A program made the position numbers and the translations under genes. A stretch of DNA of 35,219 bases from an uncultured Porphyromonadaceae bacterium. GTDB taxonomy: Bacteria > Bacteroidota > Bacteroidia > Bacteroidales > Muribaculaceae. The DNA is taken from assembly GCA_900548705.1 (NCBI GenBank), contig URLF01000018.1:1-35219 (forward strand), written 5' to 3'. Under the pieces are notes generated by a model. The model was not told the DNA's origin. It did not search any database and was given only the letters and a program-made list of their open reading frames with translations. Shown one piece after another: positions 6,871-13,620 of this stretch; positions within the stretch are counted from its first letter, which is position 1, and each line of letters starts with the position of its first letter.

Positions 6871-7326
6871 ATGAGAACAGATGATAACTTTTCAATCACC
6901 GAGATTAATAATGATAAGAAACAGTATCTTCCTCTGCTTTTGATTGGAGATGAATCAGAGACTATGATTGACCGTTATCTTGATAATGGAACTCTTTATG
7001 TCGGCTTATTTAATGGTAAGCCGATAGCCGTTTGCGTAACCTTAAATCTTGACCCCAATACTGTTGAGATAAAAAATCTTGCCGTCGATGATGAATACAG
7101 ACGGCATGGATATGGTCGTCGGATGCTTGAATATGTCGAATCACAGCATTCAAACAAAAGGTTCATTCTTGGAACTGGAGAAACTCCTTCAACACTGAGA
7201 TTCTATGAATCCTGCGGCTATTCATATTCTCACCGTATTCCAAATTTCTTCACAGATAATTACCCCGCTCCGATTATTGAGGAAGGGGTGACATTGCGAG
7301 ATATGATTTATCTGGAAAAACAATAA
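6871..7326 (+). CDS. GNAT family N-acetyltransferase
   Basis: A 151-residue acetyl-CoA-dependent transferase. The core motif A, VEIKNLAVDDEYRRHGYGRRMLEYV, holds the R-x-x-G-x-G acetyl-CoA pyrophosphate-binding loop, and FYESCGY is the usual motif B. The substrate is unknown. A -7 box TAATTTTG at 6859-6866 ends only 4 nt before the ATG, so the mRNA is probably leaderless. The gene stands alone between the palindrome and spacer repeat copy A. Confidence 0.85.
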   Translation: MRTDDNFSITEINNDKKQYLPLLLIGDESETMIDRYLDNGTLYVGLFNGKPIAVCVTLNLDPNTVEIKNLAVDDEYRRHGYGRRMLEYVESQHSNKRFILGTGETPSTLRFYESCGYSYSHRIPNFFTDNYPAPIIEEGVTLRDMIYLEKQ

Positions 7327-7622
7327 GGCACTGAAAAAAATGGAGCTGACCAGTCCCGGCAGGGCGAGTCTGTGATAAGCCGACAACGCAGGAAGACGGA
7401 TTATCACTGTCTCGACCCGTGGACTGCTGAAACAAGCGGCAAGTGACCGGGCGGCCGTAAAAGTCCTTGTCAGGCAACAGCGATAAAGAACACGGAGGAA
7501 CGGCAATAAGTCTCCGATGTGGCATCAGCGAAGCCGTTGCCAATACTCGGAGGCGTTGCCGGTTCTCGGTGTTGCGGTGAGTCCGAATGCTTCGCACCGC
7601 ACACCGGCTTCGCAGACTTGCG
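7327..7622. other. Non-coding region upstream of spacer repeat A
   Basis: No gene is seen. The stretch at 7414-7433 recurs with one mismatch at 9879-9898, just before repeat copy B, so copy A appears to be the longest version of the unit. Further right is a strong hairpin (7558-7608). The block looks like a decayed or structured RNA unit rather than coding sequence. Confidence 0.5.
7558..7608 (+). ncRNA. Strong predicted RNA hairpin within spacer unit A
   Basis: GCCGGT (7558-7563) pairs with ACCGGC (7603-7608). Inside it, TGCGGTG pairs with CACCGCA, leaving a loop of about 15 nt. With the hairpin in the adjacent repeat core and the terminator at 7827-7851, the region could be a small structured RNA transcribed rightward. 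No known RNA family recognised. Confidence 0.35.
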
Positions 7623-7760
7623 CTTTCGGCTCACTCGCGAATGTTATTTCCGCAGTTGTCCGTAGGCGCGATGCGGTCGAAAGGTGTCAGTGCCCGCACC
7701 GTCACCTTGTGACGGCATAATCGCCGCAACAATGTAGACCGCCTAGCCTCTTGCCGGTTT
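7623..7760 (+). repeat. Spacer repeat copy A (about 139 bp)
   Basis: First of three near-identical intergenic copies (others at 9921-10059 and 11939-12077). It starts CTTTCGGCTCACTCG and ends CCGGTTT. The central part, GGCGCGATGCGGTCG through CACCGTCACCTT, is identical in all three. A short hairpin (CCGTCA...TGACGG in copies B and C) lies in the middle. It follows the GNAT gene and precedes the Fe-S module. Confidence 0.85.
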
Positions 7761-7826
7761 CAAAAGCAGATTCTGCATCTTCGGCGATAGCAAACCTTTT
7801 CAACAAGTGGTATACATACGAATAGG

Positions 7827-7851
7827 GCCGGCTTTAATGCCGGCTCTTTTT
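7827..7851 (+). terminator. Intrinsic terminator
   Basis: GCCGGC, loop TTTAAT, GCCGGC, followed by TCTTTTT on the plus strand. It would stop rightward transcription from the spacer unit A before it meets the convergent 4Fe-4S gene. Confidence 0.75.
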
Positions 7852-7875
7852 CGGACGGAGGCTATTGGCTGTCGG

Positions 7876-8556
7876 TTATGGCTTCATTGCAGGGACTTTC
7901 AAGGGGCATCCTTTGATGCAGTTGCCGCATTTGATACAATCGGGATGAAGGAAGCCTTCTGCGTTATTCCGACTCTCATACGGCTTCAGCTGCATTGGAC
8001 ATACCGCAGAGCAGAGCTTGCATTTGGTGGTACATTTTTCACTCACCATAATGCGGCTGTAGTTGTCTGGAAGTCTGCCGCTGCGTGGAGTCACCCAAGA
8101 TGACAATGTTCCCATCGGACAGAACGAGCACCATGTGCGCGGAGCGTAAATAAACGAAAGGATCACGCCTACGATAGTGGTAATAAGTATGATTGTCCAG
8201 AACACACGCCCCATGTCGTTCCAGTCGCCCCATGCCCGGTACATCTGTATGCCGAACATGGTGAAGATGAACATCACCATAAGGATACGGAATCCTCGGG
8301 TGCGCACAAACGCCGGGATAGGCCTGTGCGGCGAGTATTTCGTCAGAATCCTGTCGTAGAGGTTACCACGCGGGCAGGCATTGCCGCACCACCAACGACC
8401 CTTGCGCACAGCAAAAGCGACAGGCGCTATCATACAGATTATGGCAATGAATCCGATAGCCGGCCAAAAGTAGCCTGCGACTAGATATCCCAGCAGAATC
8501 CAGTATAGTGGGAAGCCTTTGCGTGGCAGTGAACGGAAAAATTGCTTATTAGCCAT
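7876..8556 (-). CDS. NapH/MauN-type membrane 4Fe-4S ferredoxin
   Basis: A 226-residue protein with four hydrophobic helices. Two C-x3-CP-type motifs follow membrane segments (CGNACP, residues 57-62, and CSFCP, 143-147), as in NapH-like electron-transfer proteins. Two C-terminal 4Fe-4S motifs bring C175/C179/C182/C186 and C207/C210/C213/C217. The first of these clusters has C-x3-C-x2-C-x3-CP spacing, slightly unlike the standard C-x2-C-x2-C-x3-CP of the second. It probably passes electrons between the quinone pool and a soluble partner; the small ferredoxin across the divergent oxyR gene is a candidate. The gene lies downstream of oxyR on the same strand but has its own promoter. Confidence 0.88.
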   Translation of the reverse strand: MANKQFFRSLPRKGFPLYWILLGYLVAGYFWPAIGFIAIICMIAPVAFAVRKGRWWCGNACPRGNLYDRILTKYSPHRPIPAFVRTRGFRILMVMFIFTMFGIQMYRAWGDWNDMGRVFWTIILITTIVGVILSFIYAPRTWCSFCPMGTLSSWVTPRSGRLPDNYSRIMVSEKCTTKCKLCSAVCPMQLKPYESRNNAEGFLHPDCIKCGNCIKGCPLKVPAMKP

Positions 8557-8591
8557 ATTGTTTTTTATTTATCGATAGTGTTTTAATGCTG

Positions 8592-8622
8592 CAAAATTAC
8601 TCCATTTGCACCATTGATGCAA
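8592..8622 (-). promoter_or_regulatory. Promoter of NapH-like gene with overlapping inverted repeat
   Basis: On the minus strand, TTG (8620-8622), a 20-nt spacer, and TAATTTTG (8592-8599). A TTGCA-N7-TGCAA inverted repeat (8606-8622) covers the -33 element; it has the T-N11-A form favoured by LysR-type regulators. OxyR, encoded next door, is the likely binder, by inference. Confidence 0.7.
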
Positions 8623-8656
8623 ACGATAAAATAAATGACAACATCGACAAATTCGA

Positions 8657-9583
8657 TTAGATGATTATCGGAAACTTTTGGATTCGTTGATAAAGCATAT
8701 CCGCGGGTATTATGGTCTTAATTGAATCGACAAAGATGTTGAGCAGTCGTTCACGCACAAAATTGCGGTGAACAACAAAAGCTATCTCTCGACTCGGTTC
8801 GGGGTTTGCAAGTATGCGTACGTTTGTTTGCTGGCATTTTCTGAGAAGTGGCACATGCAGCTCGGGGATGATTGCATACCCGCCGTTCTCATCCACGATT
8901 TTTATGAGAGTCTCCACGTTTCCAGCTTCATATATGGCTTGTCTGCCCGTGATATTGTTGCAGAAATGGAAAACGCCGCGATTGGGACAATAGCCTTCGC
9001 GGAGCACCCAGACGCTGTCGACGGGAAGGCTGTTTGTTTGCAAGACGTCGTCATTGTGGATAGGCGATTCCGGGGAGACGTAAGCCATTAGCCGTTCACG
9101 GAAAATCGGAATCTCCAGCAGCTCGCTGTTGCTGACAGGTGTTGCCATAATCGCGATATCAATCTCCCCGCGCTCCAATTTTGAAACAAGGGTGGAAACC
9201 CTCGCTTCCTCGACATGCAGATGTATGTCGGGATGATTGACCGACATATATTTAAACATCTTTGGCAAGAGATACGGCGTAACGGTTGAAATAATCCCGA
9301 GCGAGACGTTTCCGACGGACTCTCCTTTTCGTGTGGCCACCAGTTCTTTGACTTGTGCGGCGTTGAACAGCACTTGTTTTACACGGCTGATGATTTCTTC
9401 GCCGACAGCCGTCGGTTTGACCGGATGACTATTGCGGTCAAATATAGTCACATCAAGTTCCGCCTCAAGTTTTTGAACGAGAGAAGACAGGGTGGACTGC
9501 GAAACGCCGCACGATTCCGCCGCCTTTGCAAAATGGCGGTATTTATCAACCGCCACAATGTATTCCATTTGCTGGAGTGTCAT
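8657..9583 (-). CDS. oxyR: OxyR-type LysR family transcriptional regulator
   Basis: A 308-residue LysR regulator. A winged HTH covers residues about 1-60 (HFAKAAESCGVSQSTLSSLVQKLE), followed by a substrate-binding-like sensor domain. In the sensor domain, C199 and C208 are separated by eight residues (CPNRGVFHFC), the same positions and spacing as the peroxide-sensing pair of E. coli OxyR. This supports a peroxide sensor rather than a generic LysR protein. A -7 box TATCTTTG lies at 9615-9622 on the minus strand. It is divergent from a ferredoxin gene and followed by a NapH-like gene, so the regulon nearby is iron-sulfur electron transfer rather than catalase or Ahp. Confidence 0.88.
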   Translation of the reverse strand: MTLQQMEYIVAVDKYRHFAKAAESCGVSQSTLSSLVQKLEAELDVTIFDRNSHPVKPTAVGEEIISRVKQVLFNAAQVKELVATRKGESVGNVSLGIISTVTPYLLPKMFKYMSVNHPDIHLHVEEARVSTLVSKLERGEIDIAIMATPVSNSELLEIPIFRERLMAYVSPESPIHNDDVLQTNSLPVDSVWVLREGYCPNRGVFHFCNNITGRQAIYEAGNVETLIKIVDENGGYAIIPELHVPLLRKCQQTNVRILANPEPSREIAFVVHRNFVRERLLNIFVDSIKTIIPADMLYQRIQKFPIII

Positions 9584-9614
9584 ATAGTCCTATTAGTGTT
9601 CGGTAAATTCGATG

Positions 9615-9665
9615 CAAAGATATAAAAAATCTATTTTGTAGAACGTGGAATAACACTTAACTTTG
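9615..9665. promoter_or_regulatory. Divergent oxyR / ferredoxin promoters
   Basis: Rightward: TTG (9636-9638), a 19-nt spacer, TAACTTTG (9658-9665), giving a leader of about 13 nt for the ferredoxin gene. Leftward: -7 box TATCTTTG (9615-9622) for oxyR. The two promoters nearly overlap, as expected if OxyR controls both. Confidence 0.7.
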
Positions 9666-9684
9666 CAAATAAAAAAATAGAACT

Positions 9685-9867
9685 ATGATACAGGTCAATA
9701 AAAGTATATGCCCTCACAACCATGTATGTCCACTGATTAAGATGTGTCCGGTCGGAGCGATTTCACAGGATGCCGACGGCTTTCCGGTAATAGACTATAG
9801 CCTCTGCATCGAATGCGGCAAATGTGTGAGGAAATGTCCGATGAAAGCGATGGAGCAAAAGCCATAA
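9685..9867 (+). CDS. Small 4Fe-4S ferredoxin
   Basis: A 60-residue protein with a standard C-terminal motif C41-x2-C44-x2-C47-x3-C51-P. The N-terminal motif is unusual: C9-P-x4-C15-P-x4-C21-P (C-x5-C-x5-CP). I have seen this CPxNHxCP pattern in other short ferredoxin-like proteins, so it is probably genuine and not a broken cluster site. It likely carries one or two 4Fe-4S clusters and acts as a soluble electron carrier, perhaps for the NapH-like membrane protein. Spacer repeat B begins about 50 nt downstream. Confidence 0.85.
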   Translation: MIQVNKSICPHNHVCPLIKMCPVGAISQDADGFPVIDYSLCIECGKCVRKCPMKAMEQKP

Positions 9868-9878
9868 TGGCCTCCACA

Positions 9879-9898
9879 GACCCGAGGACTGCTGAAAC
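9879..9898 (+). repeat. Upstream element of spacer repeat B
   Basis: Twenty nucleotides that match 7414-7433 with one mismatch. In copy A this element is about 190 nt before the repeat core; here it is about 22 nt before it, so copy B looks like an internally deleted version of unit A. Confidence 0.7.
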
Positions 9899-9920
9899 GC
9901 ACCGGCTTCGCCGACAAACC

Positions 9921-10059
9921 CTTTCAGCTCGCTCGTGAATGATATTTCCGCAGTTGAGCATAGGCGCGATGCGGTCGAAAGGTGTCAGTGCCCGCACCGT
10001 CACCTTTTGACGGCATAACCGCCGCCAACAATGCAGACCGCCCAGCCTCTTACCGGTTT
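9921..10059 (+). repeat. Spacer repeat copy B (139 bp)
   Basis: Second copy of the shared intergenic repeat, from CTTTCAGCTCGCTCG to CCGGTTT. It contains the perfect CCGTCA-CCTTT-TGACGG hairpin. It lies between the ferredoxin gene and the first hip operator (10068). Confidence 0.85.
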
Positions 10060-10067
10060 AGAATGAA

Positions 10068-10167
10068 TATCCCCTAAAGGGTATAATCTGTACTGCTGCA
10101 AAATAATTTATACCCTTTATGGTGTAATCTGAATAAAATTCACTATCTTTGCACCCAAAAGGGTATA
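10068..10167. promoter_or_regulatory. hip promoter with three regularly spaced operators
   Basis: Three 18-bp palindromes of the form TATACCC-N4-GGGTATA lie at 10068-10085, 10109-10126 and 10150-10167. Their starts are exactly 41 bp apart, about four helical turns. The last overlaps the -7 box TATCTTTG (10144-10151) and the probable start site. The consensus resembles the TATCC-type operator of E. coli HipB. The layout implies cooperative, face-aligned binding of three HipB dimers with strong autorepression; the binding itself is inferred. Confidence 0.85.
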
Positions 10168-10171
10168 TCGC

Positions 10172-10375
10172 ATGACTCAGTTAGCTAAATATGTTAAGGA
10201 GATGCGTAAGCAGTTCGGGCTTACGCAAGTTGACCTGTCCCAGAAATCCGGGGTCGGTCTTCGCTTTGTGCGCGAACTTGAACAAGGGAAAACGACTCTT
10301 CGCCTTGACAAAGTGAATCAAGTTCTTGCAATGTTCGGAGCCGAAATGACTCCGGCTAAAATCACTGAGGTATGA
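10172..10375 (+). CDS. hipB: HipB-like HTH antitoxin/repressor
   Basis: A 67-residue Xre/Cro-type HTH protein (MRKQFGLTQVDLSQKSGVGLRFVRELEQGK). It has the dimeric HipB layout: five helices and a short C-terminal strand. It should bind the three upstream palindromes and repress the operon. The stop overlaps the next start (ATGA, 10372-10375). First gene of a tripartite hip operon. Confidence 0.88.
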   Translation: MTQLAKYVKEMRKQFGLTQVDLSQKSGVGLRFVRELEQGKTTLRLDKVNQVLAMFGAEMTPAKITEV

Positions 10376-10710
10376 AACAGGCAAAGGTATTTCTGAATAA
10401 TGTGCTCGCCGGAATTCTGACCGAAGATGATTTGGGTTATGAATTTCGCTACAACTCCGATTACCTGAAATCGAATGTTGCCGTTGCTGTGAGCCTTACT
10501 TTACCATTGACCGATAAGCCATACCGCGACAATGTGCTTTTTCCGTTCTTTGACGGACTCATTCCCGAAGGCTGGCTCCTCGACATAGCGGAACAGAGCT
10601 GGAAAATTTCGGTCCGCGACAGATTTTCATTGCTGCTCGTCTGCTGCAAGGACTGCATCGGTAATGTAAGTGTCATACCTATGGAAAGAAAGGAGGACGG
10701 CAATGAATAA
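10372..10710 (+). CDS. hipS: HipS-like protein (stand-alone HipA N-subdomain 1)
   Basis: A 112-residue protein matching only the N-terminal subdomain of HipA kinases: FLNNVLAGILTEDD, then FFDGLIPEGWLLDIAEQSW and CIGNVSVIP. In single-chain HipA this piece is fused to the kinase; here it is a separate protein, as in the E. coli O127 HipBST system, where HipS is the antitoxin. Its stop overlaps the kinase start by 8 nt (10703-10710), with AGGAGG at 10691-10696 serving the kinase. Not a frameshift: both proteins have proper ends and a ribosome site. Confidence 0.82.
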   Translation: MKQAKVFLNNVLAGILTEDDLGYEFRYNSDYLKSNVAVAVSLTLPLTDKPYRDNVLFPFFDGLIPEGWLLDIAEQSWKISVRDRFSLLLVCCKDCIGNVSVIPMERKEDGNE

Positions 10711-11650
10711 GTGTCTTTACTGCTATAAGCCGTTGGCAGATGGTGAAGTCGATTACCATAAGACGTGTGCCCGCAAAATATTTGAATCGACGACGGTGCC
10801 GGTCTTGCCCTATACACGCGACAATATCAAGGAACTGGCACGTGAGATAGTGACGGCAAGCACTACTGTAACCGGTGTTCAGGCAAAGCTGTCGCTCGAC
10901 ATCTCACGCGGTCGCGCCGGTGAGCCTCAACGGTTCACTATCGTTGGAATAAGGGGACGGTTTATACTGAAACCTCAGACCGACCGATTCGCCAATCTGC
11001 CGGAAAACGAAGACCTGACCATGCACCTGGCGGAAGCTGCCGGAATAAAGACCGTGCCCCATTCGCTGATACGGTTTGCCGATGGCGAACTATGCTACAT
11101 CACCCGTCGCGTTGACCATACCAAGAAAGGCGCCAAGATTGCGATGGAGGATATGTGCCAGCTCTCGGAAAGGCTTACTGAGGACAAATACAAAGGCTCA
11201 TACGAGCGTATCGCTAAACTGATACGTCAGCATTCTTCAGCCCCACTGTTAGATGTCGTCAACTTCTGGGAAGTAGTGCTGTTCTCATGGCTGACAGGAA
11301 ACGCCGACATGCACCTGAAGAACTTCTCCCTCTTCCGTCCTGCCGACGACTATATTCTGACCCCGGTATACGACCTGCTGTCAACTGCTCTCGCCATGCC
11401 TGAGGATGACGAAGAACTTGCGTTGACGCTCAACGGCAAGAAGAAACGGATAAAGCGGGAAGATTTTGAGAAAGCGATGCGCGACAGCGGCATAGATGAA
11501 AAAGCCATAGCAAACCTTTTCGCCCGATTCTCCAAAGCCATCCCCAAATGGCACGAGCTGATAGATGTCTCTTTCCTTCCGACAGATTTACAGGAAGCCT
11601 ATCATGACAAGATAGATACAATGGCAAAGCGAATTTCAATCTTAGGATAA
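10703..11650 (+). CDS. hipT: HipT-like serine/threonine kinase toxin
   Basis: A 315-residue HipA-fold kinase without N-subdomain 1. It begins with a zinc-finger-like C4-x2-C7...H19-x2-C22. The Gly-rich loop region is T55-V-T57-G-V-Q-A-K-L-S-L. In E. coli HipT the equivalent positions are recalled to be the autophosphorylated serines of SIS. Catalytic GNADMHLKNF (D202, N207) and metal-binding YDLL (D224) are intact, so the kinase should be active. HipA phosphorylates GltX and HipT phosphorylates TrpS in E. coli; the target here is unknown. ATG 10703 is chosen for its AGGAGG site and the conserved CLYCYKPL start. Confidence 0.87.
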   Translation: MNKCLYCYKPLADGEVDYHKTCARKIFESTTVPVLPYTRDNIKELAREIVTASTTVTGVQAKLSLDISRGRAGEPQRFTIVGIRGRFILKPQTDRFANLPENEDLTMHLAEAAGIKTVPHSLIRFADGELCYITRRVDHTKKGAKIAMEDMCQLSERLTEDKYKGSYERIAKLIRQHSSAPLLDVVNFWEVVLFSWLTGNADMHLKNFSLFRPADDYILTPVYDLLSTALAMPEDDEELALTLNGKKKRIKREDFEKAMRDSGIDEKAIANLFARFSKAIPKWHELIDVSFLPTDLQEAYHDKIDTMAKRISILG

Positions 11651-11655
11651 CCGAT

Positions 11656-11847
11656 ATGGAAATCAAGAAAGATAAGAAAGTAATCATCACAGGAAAAAAT
11701 ATCTGTCTGGTAGTCGGGATATTGGCTGGGATCTGCGGAATATATTGGCTGATCAAGGCATTATTTTATGATGACACCAATCTTCCTGCGTTACTGTCAA
11801 GCATTGCCTTCGCTCTGCTTCTAACCCTTTATGCCCAAAAGCGATAG
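11656..11847 (+). CDS. Small membrane protein downstream of hipT
   Basis: A 63-residue protein with a lysine-rich start (MEIKKDKKVIITGKN) and two hydrophobic helices (about residues 16-36 and 43-58), ending in AQKR. It starts 5 nt after the hipT stop, so it is probably co-transcribed and may belong to the same module. No family recognised; a random open frame cannot be fully excluded. Confidence 0.5.
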   Translation: MEIKKDKKVIITGKNICLVVGILAGICGIYWLIKALFYDDTNLPALLSSIAFALLLTLYAQKR

Positions 11848-11938
11848 CTGCACCCTCATCCTTGCGCTTCGTTTGTTCAAAGCAATACCTGTGTTCAATT
11901 TCATTGAACATAATGCCTTCAAAGAAACAGTGTCTGCG

Positions 11939-12077
11939 CTTTCGGCTCACTCGTGAATGTTATTTCCGCAGTTGAGCATAGGCGCGATGCGGTCGAAAGG
12001 TGTCAGTGCCCGCACCGTCACCTTTTGACGGCATAACCGCCGCCAACAATGCAGACCGCCCAGCCTCTTGCCGCTTT
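11939..12077 (+). repeat. Spacer repeat copy C (139 bp)
   Basis: Third copy of the shared intergenic repeat, sharing TGCGCTTTCGGCTCACTCG with copy A at its left edge and the hairpin-containing core with copy B. It lacks the 20-nt upstream element of A and B. It separates the hip module from the micro-repeat region. Confidence 0.85.
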
Positions 12078-12093
12078 AGTAGTGTAATTGATT

Positions 12094-12335
12094 CAACTGT
12101 ATTTGCTGTTGAATTTACAGTTGGATTTACAGTTGAGGTCTCGTTCTACCCTCATTTCCACCCTCATTTCTACCCTCATCTGAGTCAAAGACACTTTTTT
12201 AACTGCATTTTTAGCGACATTTTACCGACACCTTTACCGACATTTTTACCGACATCAGCTCTCGCTTTTCTCAGTATGTCTTATGTCGGATGTATTAGCA
12301 CCATTTTTAGCACCACTTTAGCACCACTTTAGCAC
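12094..12335. repeat. Four consecutive micro-repeat blocks with 11-12 nt period
   Basis: No gene is evident. Four blocks with different units follow one another: TTTACAGTTG (12094-12136), ACCCTCATTTC (three units, 12144-12179), TTTACCGACA (four units, about 12202-12255), and TTTAGCACCA (four units, 12295-12335). On the minus strand the second and third blocks read as four-residue repeats (MRVE and MSVK types), and every unit ends in GTA(A/G)A or CTAAA. This could be the decayed repeat-rich part of an old gene or a set of protein-binding sites. Confidence 0.7.
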
Positions 12336-12399
12336 TGCCTTTATTCCAAAGGGCGTTGAGTGGAAATCTGATCTCTCAATTATGGGCATCCCCATACTT

Positions 12400-12430
12400 A
12401 TAGTCCCGACTCGTGATGAATCGGGACTAT
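12400..12430. terminator. 10-bp perfect inverted repeat downstream of DUF1016 gene
   Basis: ATAGTCCCGA, 11-nt loop, TCGGGACTAT. It lies 34 nt beyond the DUF1016 stop codon in the leftward direction and is the likely transcript end, though no clear T-run follows. Confidence 0.5.
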
Positions 12431-12463
12431 CAAATTCTAAAATGTAGGCTGGAGGGGGAAATA

Positions 12464-13572
12464 TCACTCCTCGTTATTCTCCGATAATTGCTCCAATGTT
12501 GATTCTATCTGCTCGATGGATGGAAGGGAACTCTTTATCTCTTTGGGTATAAGTTTGGACAGCTCATATTGAGATATTCCAAGAGGAAGATTGTATGCCT
12601 CCAATGAATATTGTGCCTCAATATTGTCTTTGTCCTTGCAAATCAGCAATCCGATTGTAGGATTGTCGTATTCCGTCTTCAGCTGATGATTGACTGCCGT
12701 AACATACAGACCTAACTGTCCAAGATGGGATGCCTCGAATGAGCCAGTCTTCAATTCCACGCAGCAATACGCGTGTATGCGGGTGTTGTAAAACAGAAGG
12801 TCGATGAAGATTTCTTTTTCGCCTACCTGTAGTCGATACTGTCTTCCCATATAAGCGAATCCGGTGCCCAACTCCACAAGGAATTTCGTCACGTTAGCGA
12901 CAAGAGCGTCTTCAAGTTCCCGCTCGTTATAGTCCTCCGTCATTGCCAGAAAGTTGAATACGTATGGGTCTTTGGTGGTCTGCTGGGCAAGATCGCTTTG
13001 AGGTGCCGGGAGCGTTTTGCTGAAATTGGTGAGGGCTTTTGCCTGACGCTCGTACAAGTCGGTGCCGAGGAAATTCAGTAGCACATCACGTCCCCAGCTA
13101 TTCTCTGTCACCTTACGGACAAAGAAAAGGGCCTTTTTAGCATCCCCTTTACATTTGTCTATGATACGCTGTTGATGGAACCACGGAATTGAGCATATCT
13201 CTTTAAGCAAATCGTCTACACCCTGTAGATGATTTTGTTTCTCGAAATCGTCTACGCCCTGTAACGATTTTCAACCTGTTGGTAATAAAGCTGATAGAAA
13301 TAGTATATGTATTTGAGGTTGGTCTCTGAAAAGCCTTTTTCTCCGGGCATCTCAGACCTCAAATCATGACTAAGCGTTTTGTAGAATCCGGTGCCATAAG
13401 TGTTGGCATACTGTTTGTCGGCGATGTCGCGTCCCAGACTCCAATAGTATTCCAACAATGTGCGGTTGGCATCTACGGATGCTTTAAGACGGGCGGAAAG
13501 GTACCGTTGCTTGAGTTCCTTAACCCAGCTACGGTACTCTTTATTATGAGAGAGTGTCAAATCCTGTGTCAT
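12464..13572 (-). pseudogene. DUF1016/YhcG-type PDDEXK nuclease gene, frameshifted
   Basis: The first part (13572-13252, 106 residues) is the DUF1016 N-terminal domain (YWSLGRDIADKQ, GTGFYKTLSHDLR). The second part (13210-12464) is its continuation (SIPWFHQQRIIDK) and the PDDEXK nuclease domain with IDLLFYNTRIHAYCCVELK as the D...E-x-K site. The two parts are out of frame. Between them is a 36-nt tandem duplication (RLQGVDDFEKQN / HLQGVDDLLKEI) in which one copy has lost a single G beside 13263-13264. Restoring that base joins both halves in frame. Family members act around restriction and mobile-element biology. A -7 box TAATTTTG (13577-13584) lies 4 nt before the ATG. It could be a pseudogene, a slippage switch or a sequencing error. 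Confidence 0.82.
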
Positions 13573-13620
13573 AATACAAAATTACGCATTTTTCTTCGAT
13601 TATCAGTAAATCCCAATGGT

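Noticed and set aside
6549..6899. Open frames of 93-116 residues on the minus strand
   Set aside because: They lie within the large palindrome and its flank; length and composition follow from the inverted arms, and no start, ribosome site or protein-like pattern supports them.
10372..11650. A frameshifted single hipA gene
   Set aside because: Both proteins end and start cleanly, the kinase has AGGAGG before its ATG, and the division matches the HipS/HipT split.
7623..12077. The three spacer copies as integron attC sites or group II intron pieces
   Set aside because: No attC-like R/L boxes with the expected symmetry, no integron integrase, and no intron domain V or reverse transcriptase. 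The recombination idea is kept only as a hypothesis.
12000..12332. 110-residue frame on the plus strand
   Set aside because: It runs through spacer copy C and the micro-repeats; the product is low-complexity and has no start signal.
12144..12335. Micro-repeats as a CRISPR array
   Set aside because: Units are only 10-12 nt, adjacent without unique spacers, and no cas genes are present.
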